A stretch of DNA of 64,000 nt from Hyphomonas beringensis (GCF_000682755.1 NZ_AWFF01000076.1:1-64000), one strand, 5' to 3'. Positions 1-9,166 are shown, counted from the stretch's first letter. Notes: generated from the letters alone by a model not told the origin. Numbers and translations are program-made.

Positions 1-211
1 GAAGGGCCTTGCGGGCCCGCTTGAACCCGGCATCCGATGCGAGGAAGGTTTCCAGCATGACAGGAACCAGGGTTTCGGGTTTCTCTTCGGTGCCATAGGT
101 CTCGGCATAGATCGCCGCATAGTCGGCAAGCGCGGACGCGAGATCGGGTTCAACAGAGAGGGTCAGTTTGACCGGCGTGCGATCCGGCAGTTGGGCAATG
201 CGAAGGCTCAT
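1..211 (-). CDS. DUF2274-family protein (partial, C-terminus outside window)
   Basis: The reverse strand reads an open frame from an ATG at 211 to the window edge, giving about 70 residues that begin MSLRIAQLPDRTPVK. This start, and the position directly after trbI, fit the small DUF2274 proteins that follow trbI in alphaproteobacterial trb operons. The ATG overlaps the trbI stop as ATGA, so translation is probably coupled. The family has no established function; a role in conjugation is inferred from location only. The gene runs off the left edge, so its length cannot be judged. Confidence 0.75.
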   Translation of the reverse strand, partial: MSLRIAQLPDRTPVKLTLSVEPDLASALADYAAIYAETYGTEEKPETLVPVMLETFLASDAGFKRARKAL

Positions 212-1467
212 CAGCGGCCTCCCTGAGAATAAGGCCGCAGGACAAGATCACGCGTCACGATGACCCGCACCGGCCAGCCGGGCCGGATACGAAGGGTCGG
301 CTGGATGCCGAGGTTGCGATCAACGACGCGCTCCCCGGCCTCAGACACGCTGTCGCCGAACCCGCGCCGTATGGCACGTTCGATATCATCCTCGTCTGAT
401 CCTAGTTCCGCGCCGATGCCGAGAACGGTCGCAAGACCAGCGGCGACAAATACCCGGTCCCAGTGATGGTCTGTGCGGTCAGAAAGGCCCGCAAAACCCT
501 GCTTGTCTGCGGCAGGTTCAGATATCTGCACAGAACTGCCATCCGGGAAGATCATTCGGTCCCAGATCAATAGTGCGCGCTGCTGGCCGAATGAGATTTC
601 GGACTGGTAGCGCCCGATCAGCCGGGTACCCTGCGGAATGAGAAGATAAGCTCCGGTGACGGTGTCATAGACCGGCTGGGTGACCTGTCCGATGATCGAA
701 CCCGGCAGATCCGAGTTGAGGCCTGTCACAAGCGAAGCCGGGATAAGCGTGCCCGCCATGACCTGGTAGGGCGAGACCGGTGTCTCGAGATCATGCGGGT
801 TGTAAATCGCCCCATCGCGTGCCTCGTCCGCGAAGGCGATCTTGCGGGCTTGCAAGTTGTCATCCTTACCTGGACCTGTCGGCAAGGCACCGGCGCTTTG
901 GCTAGCGAGCGCCAGCAGCTCAGAGCCGAACGAGGCCGGAACTCCGGCAGACGGCAGGGATGCCGGCCCGATGCTCGGCCCAGCGCCAATGTCAAAGAAT
1001 ACGGAGGATTTGCCCGCTGCGTCGGCAAGCTTAGCCGCGACAAGACGTTCGGCCCGAAGGGCTTCATCTTCAGGCGAGGGCCTGAAATCATCCGAGGCTG
1101 CGACATCCCACTCCGGATCGAGCCCCCATTCGCGTTCCTCCGAAACCACTGTCCCGCCGAGGTCGCCGGCCATGGGTGCGCCAAGCTTTGGCGTTCCGGG
1201 CGACGGCGTCCAGGTCGCATAGGACGAGGGAAGTTCTGCCAGTCCATCCGGCGCGCGCTTCGTGGCCGTGTTGTAAAGTTCCTGGCGATCCGCGGGATCG
1301 ACGGCCTTGGGCGGATCGAGCGCAATGGAGGCGGCAGCAAAGAGCCCCAGCACACCGAGCCCGGCGCCGACCATCAGGACTTTCCGGTTGATCCGTGTGA
1401 CGGGTCGCGGCCGCGCGCGCAGTTTCAGGGCATCGGCCTGCTGCGGGAAAGGGGCTGGCTCGCTCAT
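211..1467 (-). CDS. trbI: TrbI, VirB10-like mating-pair formation protein
   Basis: 418 aa. TrbI/VirB10 spans the inner membrane and reaches the outer-membrane pore of the type IV secretion channel. A short cytoplasmic N-terminus is followed by one membrane segment at about residues 29-48, a Pro-rich periplasmic linker, and a conserved C-terminal half (about 220-415) with VirB10-type motifs such as SPYQVMAGTLIPASL and LIPQGTRLIGRY. Length is normal for the family. It is the penultimate visible gene of the trb operon; its start overlaps the end of trbG by 4 bp. Large opposite-strand frames here are codon-bias shadows. Confidence 0.95.
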   Translation of the reverse strand: MSEPAPFPQQADALKLRARPRPVTRINRKVLMVGAGLGVLGLFAAASIALDPPKAVDPADRQELYNTATKRAPDGLAELPSSYATWTPSPGTPKLGAPMAGDLGGTVVSEEREWGLDPEWDVAASDDFRPSPEDEALRAERLVAAKLADAAGKSSVFFDIGAGPSIGPASLPSAGVPASFGSELLALASQSAGALPTGPGKDDNLQARKIAFADEARDGAIYNPHDLETPVSPYQVMAGTLIPASLVTGLNSDLPGSIIGQVTQPVYDTVTGAYLLIPQGTRLIGRYQSEISFGQQRALLIWDRMIFPDGSSVQISEPAADKQGFAGLSDRTDHHWDRVFVAAGLATVLGIGAELGSDEDDIERAIRRGFGDSVSEAGERVVDRNLGIQPTLRIRPGWPVRVIVTRDLVLRPYSQGGR

Positions 1468-2471
1468 CCCTTGCTCCCGAACAGGCTGACCAAACCCGAC
1501 CGCGGCTTGCGTTTGCGGATGCGCACGACGGTCTGGGGTTTCTCACCGAGCCGAAGTTCGGCGGCACGGAAGAGACGATCGACGATGTAGTAATTGCCCT
1601 TGAGGCGATAATTGACGAGTTCGGCCTCGCCAGAAGCGCCAAGGACAAAGAGGGGCGGGGCCTCCATGGTCGACAACCCTTCCGGCATCTGGATGAAAAC
1701 CTGCCGCCCATCATCGAACACGCGGACGGGTCGCCAGTCTGGACGGTCACCATCGATCAGGTAATCAAAGTCCAGCCGGTCGAGAGCAACACCCGGCATG
1801 ATTGATGTCTCTTCCCGCGCGAGCGCTGCGCTGTTGCGAGAGATGAGTTGCGAGAGCTCGTCGGCCGGATAGCGCCAAGACAACGCCGCCATATAGGTGC
1901 CGTCACCGCTCTCCAGTTCCAGATGATAGGTCCGCCGGTCTGTCGCAATCATGAGATTGGTCGAGAGGCCGGCGCCGATCGGTTTGACCAGAACATGTGC
2001 GCGTGCTGTTCCGCCTGAACCGGAGGATGTATCTCCCACAATCCAGCGCACCGTATCGCCAGCCGAGACAGAGACCAGCGTCTCGCCGGGCTGCAGCGCA
2101 ATGTCGGAGACCTGTCCCGGCGCGGCATACAATCTGTACAGCGCCCCTTCTGTATAGGGATAGACCTGAATGGCATTTACATAGCCGTCCACGGATGGTT
2201 CGATCCGGGCTTCTGATGTGCCCTTGCGGATCGTCTCGGAGGGCGAGGTATAGACACGGGTTACCGTGCGCTTGACCCCGTCGACCGGTTTCATCTGGCC
2301 GGGAAGCGGCAAAGGTGTTGGTGTTTCGACGATCTCGACAGGACGGGGCTCTGCGTCCTCGACCTGCGCGGCGGCGACAAACAGTTCCGGCTGGATCGGC
2401 GCGGCCTCCGGAACGCTGGCGCAGGCGGTGGCAAGGGCCAATGTGGATACCAGTGTGAGAGTGCGGATCAT
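1464..2471 (-). CDS. trbG: TrbG, VirB9-like conjugal transfer lipoprotein
   Basis: 335 aa from the ATG at 2471. A longer frame to 2504 exists, but the 2471 start overlaps the trbF stop as ATGA and gives a clean lipoprotein signal (MIRTLTL, then LATACAS with Cys at the lipobox). TrbG/VirB9 forms the outer-membrane ring of the transfer channel with TrbI. The protein has the proximal region with TRVYTS and the C-terminal beta-rich domain around FDYLIDGDRPDWRPVRVFDD, which is the VirB9 signature. It sits in order F-G-I, the canonical arrangement. Confidence 0.93.
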   Translation of the reverse strand: MIRTLTLVSTLALATACASVPEAAPIQPELFVAAAQVEDAEPRPVEIVETPTPLPLPGQMKPVDGVKRTVTRVYTSPSETIRKGTSEARIEPSVDGYVNAIQVYPYTEGALYRLYAAPGQVSDIALQPGETLVSVSAGDTVRWIVGDTSSGSGGTARAHVLVKPIGAGLSTNLMIATDRRTYHLELESGDGTYMAALSWRYPADELSQLISRNSAALAREETSIMPGVALDRLDFDYLIDGDRPDWRPVRVFDDGRQVFIQMPEGLSTMEAPPLFVLGASGEAELVNYRLKGNYYIVDRLFRAAELRLGEKPQTVVRIRKRKPRSGLVSLFGSKG

Positions 2472-3163
2472 TTGTTGTCTCCTGTGACAAGGTCTTCGCC
2501 CCAATTGAGGCTGTGGATGTAGAGGCCGAGCGGATTGGCGCGCAGCGCCCCGGCATCGCGCGGCGGGGAATGGACAAGCGTGAAGAGGCCGGTGAACCGT
2601 TTGACCCCCGTCAGCGCGCCATTCTCATAGGTCTTCTCGAGCCAGCGGGCCTGGAAGGACTCGTCTGAGACGCGCACCACGCTGACGACATCAACACTGC
2701 GCGAGCGCCGACCGATCTCGGCGAACGGGTCATTGTCGCGCGCATAGTCACTGAGTGTGATGGCCGCCTTGTCAGTCACATAGTCATAGGCGGCAAGCCA
2801 GTTCTGCCGGACGATGACGGGATCAATGGATAGGCTCCGGACATCGGAGATGAAGTTGGCAAGGTGATGCGCGACCTGCGCATCGGTCGGGTCGTAATTG
2901 GAAAGCGCGGGACCAACGGCTTTCACAGAGCCTGTGTCGTCCACTTCGACCACATATGGCGTCACCGTGGATTGCAGGCTGCGCCAAACAAGGGCGGCTG
3001 AAGAGGCCGTCAGAAGGACCAGCAACCCGAGTGCCATCAGCCGCCAGTTCCTGGCCTGTACGCGGGCAGATCCGATCCGGTCATCCCAGATCTGGCCGGC
3101 TTTCTGGTAGGGCGTTTCGGGATGCGGGCTTTGCCCGTAATGGGTGGAAGTTCGCCTGAACAT
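2468..3163 (-). CDS. trbF: TrbF, VirB8-like inner-membrane assembly protein
   Basis: 231 aa. TrbF/VirB8 is a bitopic inner-membrane scaffold of the type IV secretion system. A cytoplasmic N-terminus of about 40 residues (ending NWRLMALG) is followed by one transmembrane helix (about 42-60) and a periplasmic NTF2-like domain with the TrbF signature SLNWGEDLV near the C-terminus. The start is the ATG at 3163. The annotated trbL frame overlaps it by 127 bp, very unlike the 4-8 bp overlaps elsewhere in the operon; the likely cause is a frameshift in trbL. Confidence 0.93.
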   Translation of the reverse strand: MFRRTSTHYGQSPHPETPYQKAGQIWDDRIGSARVQARNWRLMALGLLVLLTASSAALVWRSLQSTVTPYVVEVDDTGSVKAVGPALSNYDPTDAQVAHHLANFISDVRSLSIDPVIVRQNWLAAYDYVTDKAAITLSDYARDNDPFAEIGRRSRSVDVVSVVRVSDESFQARWLEKTYENGALTGVKRFTGLFTLVHSPPRDAGALRANPLGLYIHSLNWGEDLVTGDNK

Positions 3164-4437
3164 GGGATCAGTCCTCGTCTCTCTGGAGTTTCGGGTTGTC
3201 GCCTGCCATGCTGCAGGCGTTGTTCTGTTCGCAGGCGCTGCGCCCAGGCCGGACTGGAACCGGACGCGCCGGACTCATTGGAAGATGCGCCTGTGGTGCC
3301 GCCCGTCGCGGCGAAAGCCGCTTCACTGCCACGGCGATAGGCGTTGCCAACAGATCTGAAGGGCCGGCCCGCCATACGGCGGACGGCGTCACCTCCGGCC
3401 TGGGCCATGCCGGCCACGCCTGCGGCCCGCCCGCGCCAGCCATCCGCGCCCGAACCGAGCCGTCCAAGGTCATAGGAGGTGCGGGCCGCGCCCGACATGG
3501 AAGCCCCGGCCTTGACCGCTGCCGAGGCCCCACCGATAGCGGCACGCCCGGCTGCAACTGTGCCTGTGCCCGCGAGGATCGCGCCTGCGCCAACTGCCGC
3601 CGTCGTGCCGACGACCGAACCGGCGCCAAGCTGCGGCGCCCCGGTGACAAGGCCCGACGCAATGCCCGGCGCGAACACACCCATCCAGAGAAAGACGATG
3701 GCGGCAAGCACGGTGCCCATCACTTGCGCCAGAGTCGTATCGCCCGGCCCGGTGAAAGCATCGGTGATCGAAGCAAAGAGCGTTGAGCCGATGCCAATGA
3801 CGACAGCGAGCACCATCAGCTTGATGCCGGAGGTGACGACATTGCCGAGCACGCGTTCAGCGAGGAAGCTGGTCCTGTTCCAGAGCGCGAACGGGATCAG
3901 TACGAACCCGGCCAGCGTCGTCAGCTTGAATTCCAGGATCGCCACGAAGAGCTGAACCGCGAGCACGAAGAAGGCGACGAGGATGATCGCCCAGGCCAGG
4001 AACATGACAGCGATCAGGATAAAATTGTGAAAGAAGCTGATCGGGCCGAGCATGTCGCCGATTTCGGCCAGCAAGGGTTCTGCCGCCTCGAACCCGACGC
4101 CGGCAATATAGCCTGGTCGCATGAGATCACCTGCGGTCAGCGTGCTGGAGCCCGCTTTCACACCGAGGCTCGCAAAGCTCTCGAACACGATATTGGCGAG
4201 CAGGGTGAAGTTGCCAATGATGAAGGCGAAGAAGCCGACATAGAGCACCTTCTTCAGCAGCCCTGACATCACATCGGCATTCTGCGACAGAGCCCAGAAG
4301 AGACCGGCCAGCGTGATGTCGATCACGATCAGCGTTGTTGTCAGGTAAGCGACATCGCCCGCGAGCAGGCCGAAGCCTGAATCGATATAGGCAATGAAGG
4401 TTTCGAGGAACCGGTCGATGACGCCCATCTCTTCCAT
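3037..4437 (-). CDS. trbL: TrbL, VirB6-like polytopic channel protein (3' end probably frameshifted)
   Basis: 466 aa as the continuous frame. TrbL is the polytopic inner-membrane component of the transfer channel. About six hydrophobic segments occupy residues 20-260, followed by a Gly/Ala/Ser-rich low-complexity C-terminus (GAGAILAGTGTVAAG and similar), as in TrbL homologues. The start MEEMGVIDRF and the following IDSGFGLL motif are typical. After about residue 402 (near 3230) the reading becomes basic and Pro-rich and runs 127 bp into trbF. An alternative frame there ends in NPKLQRDED with a stop at 3168, five bases before trbF. A one-base indel or sequencing error near 3225-3235 is therefore likely. 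Confidence 0.85.
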   Translation of the reverse strand: MEEMGVIDRFLETFIAYIDSGFGLLAGDVAYLTTTLIVIDITLAGLFWALSQNADVMSGLLKKVLYVGFFAFIIGNFTLLANIVFESFASLGVKAGSSTLTAGDLMRPGYIAGVGFEAAEPLLAEIGDMLGPISFFHNFILIAVMFLAWAIILVAFFVLAVQLFVAILEFKLTTLAGFVLIPFALWNRTSFLAERVLGNVVTSGIKLMVLAVVIGIGSTLFASITDAFTGPGDTTLAQVMGTVLAAIVFLWMGVFAPGIASGLVTGAPQLGAGSVVGTTAAVGAGAILAGTGTVAAGRAAIGGASAAVKAGASMSGAARTSYDLGRLGSGADGWRGRAAGVAGMAQAGGDAVRRMAGRPFRSVGNAYRRGSEAAFAATGGTTGASSNESGASGSSPAWAQRLRTEQRLQHGRRQPETPERRGLIPCSGELPPITGKARIPKRPTRKPARSGMTGSDLPAYRPGTGG

Positions 4438-4443
4438 GGCGGG

Positions 4444-5145
4444 TCAGTCTCCGAGGAAGGATTTAAGACGGGCCCGGCCGCGTTCGGCCTCTTCAAGCTC
4501 GCGCGCGCGGTCGAAAGCGATGGCGCGGTAATGGGCGGCCATCAGCGCTTCCATCTGGATCAGCTGTTCGGCCGAGAGTGCACCGATCTGGTTGCCGGCC
4601 TGCAGGGCCTGGAGATTGCCGATGGCTGTCTGGCTCTCATCCACCAAGCCGGTCAGTGCCTCGGAATCCTCGGCATTGTTGCGCACGGTCTCAGCGACCA
4701 TGAGGAGCGTGTGCTTGTGGGCACTACGCGACTGGCGCCAGCGGGTGCGGGCATCCTCGACGAGTACGTCTGATTCAGGCGGCGTGTCACCATAGGTTTC
4801 AGGATAGAGGTCCTCATACTCCTCCTCGACCTCCTCGACGCCGTATCCGATGCCTTCGGCGTCGCGCATGAGTTCTCCGATGCGGCGGATGCGGTCGGCG
4901 ATGATGGCGCTGGCGACTTCGACAGGCAGGGTTTCGAGATCGCGCGCCATTTTCTCGATCATATCGATCTCATGGGTAAGCTGGCGGACCTGGTTGTCGA
5001 TTTCCTGAAGTGCCCGTACGGCCTGCAAGATGTTCTGGGCATGATTGGCCGGGTCGTAGACAGCAAGCTGCGCCGAGGCGGGCGGGGCCATCAGGCCAGA
5101 CAGAGGAATGGCAACAAGCGCGACGGAAGACAGAAGGGCTTTCAT
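4444..5145 (-). CDS. trbJ: TrbJ, VirB5-like pilus-associated protein
   Basis: 233 aa from the ATG at 5145, chosen over the upstream ATG at 5223 because it gives a signal peptide (MKALLSSVALVAIPLSG...ASA) and has a GGAG-type ribosome site just upstream. TrbJ/VirB5 is exported and acts at the pilus or in mating-pair contact. The mature protein begins LAVYDPANHAQNILQAVRALQEIDNQ, the classic TrbJ opening, and is mostly alpha-helical. The usual small entry-exclusion gene trbK between trbJ and trbL is absent: only six bases separate the trbJ stop from the trbL start. Confidence 0.93.
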   Translation of the reverse strand: MKALLSSVALVAIPLSGLMAPPASAQLAVYDPANHAQNILQAVRALQEIDNQVRQLTHEIDMIEKMARDLETLPVEVASAIIADRIRRIGELMRDAEGIGYGVEEVEEEYEDLYPETYGDTPPESDVLVEDARTRWRQSRSAHKHTLLMVAETVRNNAEDSEALTGLVDESQTAIGNLQALQAGNQIGALSAEQLIQMEALMAAHYRAIAFDRARELEEAERGRARLKSFLGD

Positions 5146-5155
5146 TTGGGGGCTC

Positions 5156-7594
5156 CTATTCAGCGGCGATTTGTGGGAGGGGTGCGCTCGGCTGCTCGGC
5201 CAGCAGGTCGGCGGCCCAGCCAAGCTGTTTCAGCTCCAGCCAGCTCCGGGCGAAGCCCGCTTCCGCGCCGGCTTCAAGAAGCCCATCCATCTGCTTCTGG
5301 TCGGTCGGTGAGGCAGCGCCGCAAAAAGCGAGCGCGACTTCGCCAAGGCCAAGCTCGAACAAGCGGCAGCCAAGCGGCGAGGTATAGTAATAGTCGCGCT
5401 TCGGTACGGACTTCGCGATGATGTCGATCTGACGATCATTGAGGCCGAAGCGGCGATAGACAGATTGTGATGTCGGCTCGAGCGCGCGCTCATTCGGCAG
5501 GAAAATACGCGTCGGGCAGGATTCGATCAGGGCCGGCGCAATCGAGGCCCCCTCAATGTCGGCAAGCGACTGGGTCGCGAACACAACCGCCACATTCTTC
5601 TTGCGCAGCGTCTTCAGCCAGTCGCGTAGGCGCGCGGCGAACACCGGATGGTCGAGGAACAGCCAGGCCTCATCGAGGATGAGCAGGGTTGGTCGGCCAT
5701 CGAACCGGTCTTCCAGACGGTGGAAGAGATAGGTGATGACCGGCGCCACCGCAGATGGGGTCTGCATCAGCTCGTCCATCTCGAAACAGGCAACCGATGA
5801 CAGGTCGAGGTCTTCGGCATCGCTGTCGAGCAGATGCCCGTAGGCGCCCTCCAGCGTATAGGGATGCAGCGCGGCCTTCAGCGTATCCGATTGCAGGATC
5901 AGGCTGAGTCCCGTCAGCGTGCGTTCGGCCTCGGGCGCCGAAGCCAGTGACCGCACGGCGTCCCACAAGACGGACTTCAGGTCCGGCGTAACGGTCACGC
6001 CTTCGGCCTCGATCAGACCGAGCAGCCAGTCTGCGGCAAAGCTCGCACCGCGCTCGGTGTCGATGTCACGAAGCGGCTGCAGCGCCGGACGCTCATCTCC
6101 GGCCAGCGGCAACCAGGTGCCGTCCGTGGCCAAGGTGACCGCCCGCGCGGATCGTCCCTTGTCGAACAGGAATATCTGGGCGTCCTCATAGCGCTGCCAT
6201 TGTGCGGCGAGCAGTGACAGGAGCACGGACTTTCCGGAGCCTGTCGGACCAATGATCAGCGTATGGCCGACATCGCCGACATGCAGGTTGAGCCGGAACG
6301 GTGTCGTGACTTCGGTTTGCGCTTCGATCAGGGCGCGATCTGCTAGATGCGCATTCCACGCATCGCCGGCCCAGACCGACGAGATCGGCACAAGGTGAGC
6401 GAGGTTCAGCGTATGCAGGATCGGCTGGCGGACATTGGCATAGACATGCCCCGGCAGAGACCCAAGCCAGGCTTCGACGGCGTTCAGCGTCTCGCGGATC
6501 GTCGTGAACCCGCGCCCATTGATCACGCGCTCCACGGCGCGTGTGCGCTCTTCGACTTCTTCACGCGAGGACCCCATCAAGGTCAGCGTGGTCGTGACAT
6601 AGCCATAGGAGACAAGATCCGAGCCGAGTTCCTGCAGCGCTGCATCGGCATCGGCGGCCTTGTTGTCGGCATCATTGTCGAGAAGTGCGGCCTGTTCGTT
6701 GAACAGTGTCTCCCGCAGGACCGCGCCTACGGATTTCCGCTTCGCAAACCAGTGTCGCCGCTTCTTGGCGAGGAGCTTTTCGGCCTCGGCCTTGTCCATC
6801 GCGATGTATCGCGTTGTCCAGCGATAGGCGAAGCCAAGCCGGTTGAGTTCATCCAGCATGCCGGGCAGTGTCGAGGCCGGAAAGCCCAGCAAGGTCAGCG
6901 TCGCGAGGTGCGCCTCGCCAATCCGCGGCTCCAGCCCGCCTGCAAAGCTTTCATCGGCGAGTACCGCATCGAGAAATACCGGCAGCTCCGGCACAGACAC
7001 GCGGTGCCGCTTCGACGAGATGCAGGCATGGAGATAGGTAAGCGTCTCTTCATCCGAGAGCGGATGGATCTCATCCAGGGCCGTCGCAAGAAGATCGAGC
7101 GTCTGCGCGGCGCGTGTCTGGAAATGTTCGAGCCGCTGGCGCCAGTCCTCACCATCCCGCTTCTCGGGCCGCTCGATCAGCGCCTTCTCGGCCCGGCCCG
7201 TCGCATCGGCCGGCGGGAGCCAGAGCAGAGTGAGATAATAGGCGCTCTCGAACCGGGCGCCGGTCTCTTCGGCGGCTGCGCGTCGTTCCTGCTCAATCAG
7301 CCAGGCTGCCGAGCATTCAAAAGAGCTTTCCTCTAGCGATACGGCTTCCTCCCGCACCGCTTCGAAGACGAGCGCCCAGCCGGACCCGAACCGGCGGAGA
7401 ACATTGTTGACCCGTGCAGTGACTGCAACGAGTTCGGCTTCTGTCGAGCTTTCAAGGTCGGGGCCCCGATAGCGGAAGCTTGCCTGGAAGGCGCCGTCCT
7501 TGTTGAGGACGACGCCCGGCGCGACGAGGCACGCCCAGGGGAGGTAGTCTGAGAGGTGTGCCGGTTTCGCCGCGTATTCGGAAAGGTTCAGCAT
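5156..7594 (-). CDS. trbE: TrbE, VirB4-like conjugation ATPase
   Basis: 812 aa, normal length. TrbE/VirB4 is the cytoplasmic ATPase that powers pilus assembly and substrate transfer. The N-terminal CagE/TrbE/VirB domain starts MLNLSEYAAKPAHLSDYLPW. Walker A is GPTGSGKS at about residues 447-454 and Walker B is LLILDEAW at about 634-641, followed by FATQSLADIEGASIAPALIE, typical of VirB4. The start overlaps the end of trbD by 7 bp (ATGCTGA), and trbJ follows after 10 bp. Confidence 0.96.
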   Translation of the reverse strand: MLNLSEYAAKPAHLSDYLPWACLVAPGVVLNKDGAFQASFRYRGPDLESSTEAELVAVTARVNNVLRRFGSGWALVFEAVREEAVSLEESSFECSAAWLIEQERRAAAEETGARFESAYYLTLLWLPPADATGRAEKALIERPEKRDGEDWRQRLEHFQTRAAQTLDLLATALDEIHPLSDEETLTYLHACISSKRHRVSVPELPVFLDAVLADESFAGGLEPRIGEAHLATLTLLGFPASTLPGMLDELNRLGFAYRWTTRYIAMDKAEAEKLLAKKRRHWFAKRKSVGAVLRETLFNEQAALLDNDADNKAADADAALQELGSDLVSYGYVTTTLTLMGSSREEVEERTRAVERVINGRGFTTIRETLNAVEAWLGSLPGHVYANVRQPILHTLNLAHLVPISSVWAGDAWNAHLADRALIEAQTEVTTPFRLNLHVGDVGHTLIIGPTGSGKSVLLSLLAAQWQRYEDAQIFLFDKGRSARAVTLATDGTWLPLAGDERPALQPLRDIDTERGASFAADWLLGLIEAEGVTVTPDLKSVLWDAVRSLASAPEAERTLTGLSLILQSDTLKAALHPYTLEGAYGHLLDSDAEDLDLSSVACFEMDELMQTPSAVAPVITYLFHRLEDRFDGRPTLLILDEAWLFLDHPVFAARLRDWLKTLRKKNVAVVFATQSLADIEGASIAPALIESCPTRIFLPNERALEPTSQSVYRRFGLNDRQIDIIAKSVPKRDYYYTSPLGCRLFELGLGEVALAFCGAASPTDQKQMDGLLEAGAEAGFARSWLELKQLGWAADLLAEQPSAPLPQIAAE

Positions 7595-7842
7595 GAAAGA
7601 TGTTCCTTGTGACGGGCAGACCGGATTGCGACGGCGAGAAAATCCGGATCGGACCGGGCCATGAGGACGGCTAGCGAGTGTCCCGCCACCCAGACCACAA
7701 GCCCCGGTATCCAGAGCCGGAGGCCGAGGGCCAAAGCGGCTGACAGCGTCCCGATGGCGATGGCGGCCGAACGTGGCGCGCCGGCCATCAGGATGGGTTC
7801 GGCGAGCGAGCGGTGGAGGGGGATCTCGTAGCCGTCGAGCAT
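7588..7842 (-). CDS. trbD: TrbD, VirB3-like membrane protein
   Basis: 84 aa from an ATG at 7842 that overlaps the trbC stop as ATGA; a longer frame reaching 8289 is a shadow over trbC. TrbD/VirB3 is a small inner-membrane protein that works with TrbE. The sequence MLDGYEIPLHRSLAEPIL followed by two hydrophobic segments (about 25-40 and 44-60) and DPDFLAVAIRSARH is the standard TrbD pattern. Its position between trbC and trbE is conserved. Confidence 0.93.
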   Translation of the reverse strand: MLDGYEIPLHRSLAEPILMAGAPRSAAIAIGTLSAALALGLRLWIPGLVVWVAGHSLAVLMARSDPDFLAVAIRSARHKEHLSC

Positions 7843-8174
7843 CAGAGCACCGCGCCGCCGCCGAAGCTGAAGAAGGTCAGGAAGAACGATGTGGCCGCAA
7901 AGGCGATCGACAGGCCGAACACGATCTGGATCAGTTTGCGGAATCCGCCAGAGGTCTCGCCGAATGCGAGCGTCAGCCCGGTCAGCGTGATGATGATCAC
8001 CGCGACAATCCGGGCGACAGGGCCTTCGATCGATTGCAGGATCTGGTCGAGCGGGCCTTCCCAGGGCATGCCGGTGCCTGCGGCATGCGCCGGCAAGGCG
8101 AGCAGGCCGACCGATGCAATTAGCGCTGCTGCCTGAACGCTGCGATTGAGCGCCTTGATCTGGTGATAGTGCAT
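7842..8174 (-). CDS. trbC: TrbC, VirB2-like pilin precursor
   Basis: 110 aa from the ATG at 8174, preceded by AGGAGAG; a further in-frame ATG at 8189 overlaps the trbB end but leaves a poorer signal sequence. TrbC is the conjugative pilin precursor. It has a long signal segment (ALIASVGLLALPAHAAG), the conserved GTGMPWEGPLDQILQSIEGP region after the cleavage site, and two hydrophobic helices. In related systems TrbC is cyclised by TraF, and a TraF-like peptidase lies at 25040-25735. Confidence 0.93.
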   Translation of the reverse strand: MHYHQIKALNRSVQAAALIASVGLLALPAHAAGTGMPWEGPLDQILQSIEGPVARIVAVIIITLTGLTLAFGETSGGFRKLIQIVFGLSIAFAATSFFLTFFSFGGGAVL

Positions 8175-8185
8175 GGAATCTCTCC

Positions 8186-9166
8186 TCAATTGACGATGCT
8201 GATGAAGGGGGCGGCGAGCGGCTCGGTGCGATAATCCGCGCCGTCAAAGCCTGTAATGCGTAGGGCCTGCTCGACGCGCCGCGACCCACTGGCGCGGGAC
8301 ATGAACACGATTACATCAACCGCCTCGCCGATCAGGGCGTAGGGCAGGGCGCTGGTTGCTTCTTCGACCAGCTGTTCAAGCCGGGTGATCCCGCCTAGCG
8401 CCGAGTTCGCATGAAGCGTGGTGATCCCGCCCGGATGGCCGGTATTCCAGGCCTTGAGAAGGTCGAGCGCTTCGCCGCCGCGCACTTCGCCGACGATGAT
8501 CCGGTCGGGCCGGAGCCGCATGGTCGAGCGGACAAGGTCGCGCAAGGTGATGCCTGAGCGATGCGTGCGAAGCTGTGTGACATCATCGGCTGTGCAACGG
8601 AGTTCGCGGGTGTCCTCCAGGATGACAATCCGGTCGTCTGCCAGAGCGGGCTCAGACAGGAGCGCATTGGTGAAGGTCGTCTTGCCCGACGAGGTTCCGC
8701 CCGCGACAACAATGTTAAGCCGGTCTTCCAGCGCCTGGCGCAGTCCGGCGCAGAGAGCGGGTGTCAGCGCGCCGGTCTCGACATATGTATCAAGAGCAAT
8801 CGGACAACCGGCAGGTTTGCGGATCGCAAAGCAGGGCGCTTCGGCAATTGGCGGCAGGATGCCTTCGAACCGTTCGCCTGAGCCCGGCAATTCGGCTGAC
8901 ACAATCGGCGAGGACCGGTCGCAGGCTTCTCCGACGGAGGAGGCGACAAGCCGGATGATCCGCTCGCGTTCAGCGCGGCCGAGCGTCTCGGATGCACGGC
9001 GCAAACCAAAACCCGCCTTTTCGACCCAGACTGAACCATCGGGATTGGCGAGGATCTCGATTGTATCGGGCGCTGCGAGTGCTGCCCCAACCGGCCCATC
9101 AAAGGCGGTGCGGAGCATCGCCGTGCGGCGGGTCTCGGTCTCGCTGGGCTGGGGCATGGCAGACAT
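8186..9166 (-). CDS. trbB: TrbB, VirB11-like secretion ATPase
   Basis: 326 aa. TrbB/VirB11 is a hexameric cytoplasmic ATPase of the secretion system. Walker A is GGTSSGKTTF at about residues 155-164; the Asp box and His box (RPDRIIVGEVRGGEALDLL, then NTGHPGGITTLHANSA) are intact. It is the first gene of the trb block. In related elements a CopG-like gene directly precedes trbB; here that gene is 5.5 kb away, separated by the inverted helicase/PLD pair, so trbB probably needs its own promoter in 9167-9370. Confidence 0.96.
   Translation of the reverse strand: MSAMPQPSETETRRTAMLRTAFDGPVGAALAAPDTIEILANPDGSVWVEKAGFGLRRASETLGRAERERIIRLVASSVGEACDRSSPIVSAELPGSGERFEGILPPIAEAPCFAIRKPAGCPIALDTYVETGALTPALCAGLRQALEDRLNIVVAGGTSSGKTTFTNALLSEPALADDRIVILEDTRELRCTADDVTQLRTHRSGITLRDLVRSTMRLRPDRIIVGEVRGGEALDLLKAWNTGHPGGITTLHANSALGGITRLEQLVEEATSALPYALIGEAVDVIVFMSRASGSRRVEQALRITGFDGADYRTEPLAAPFISIVN

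Noticed and set aside
6347-7336. 329-aa plus-strand frame opposite trbE
   Set aside because: TrbE motifs are unambiguous on the other strand; the plus frame is a codon-bias shadow.
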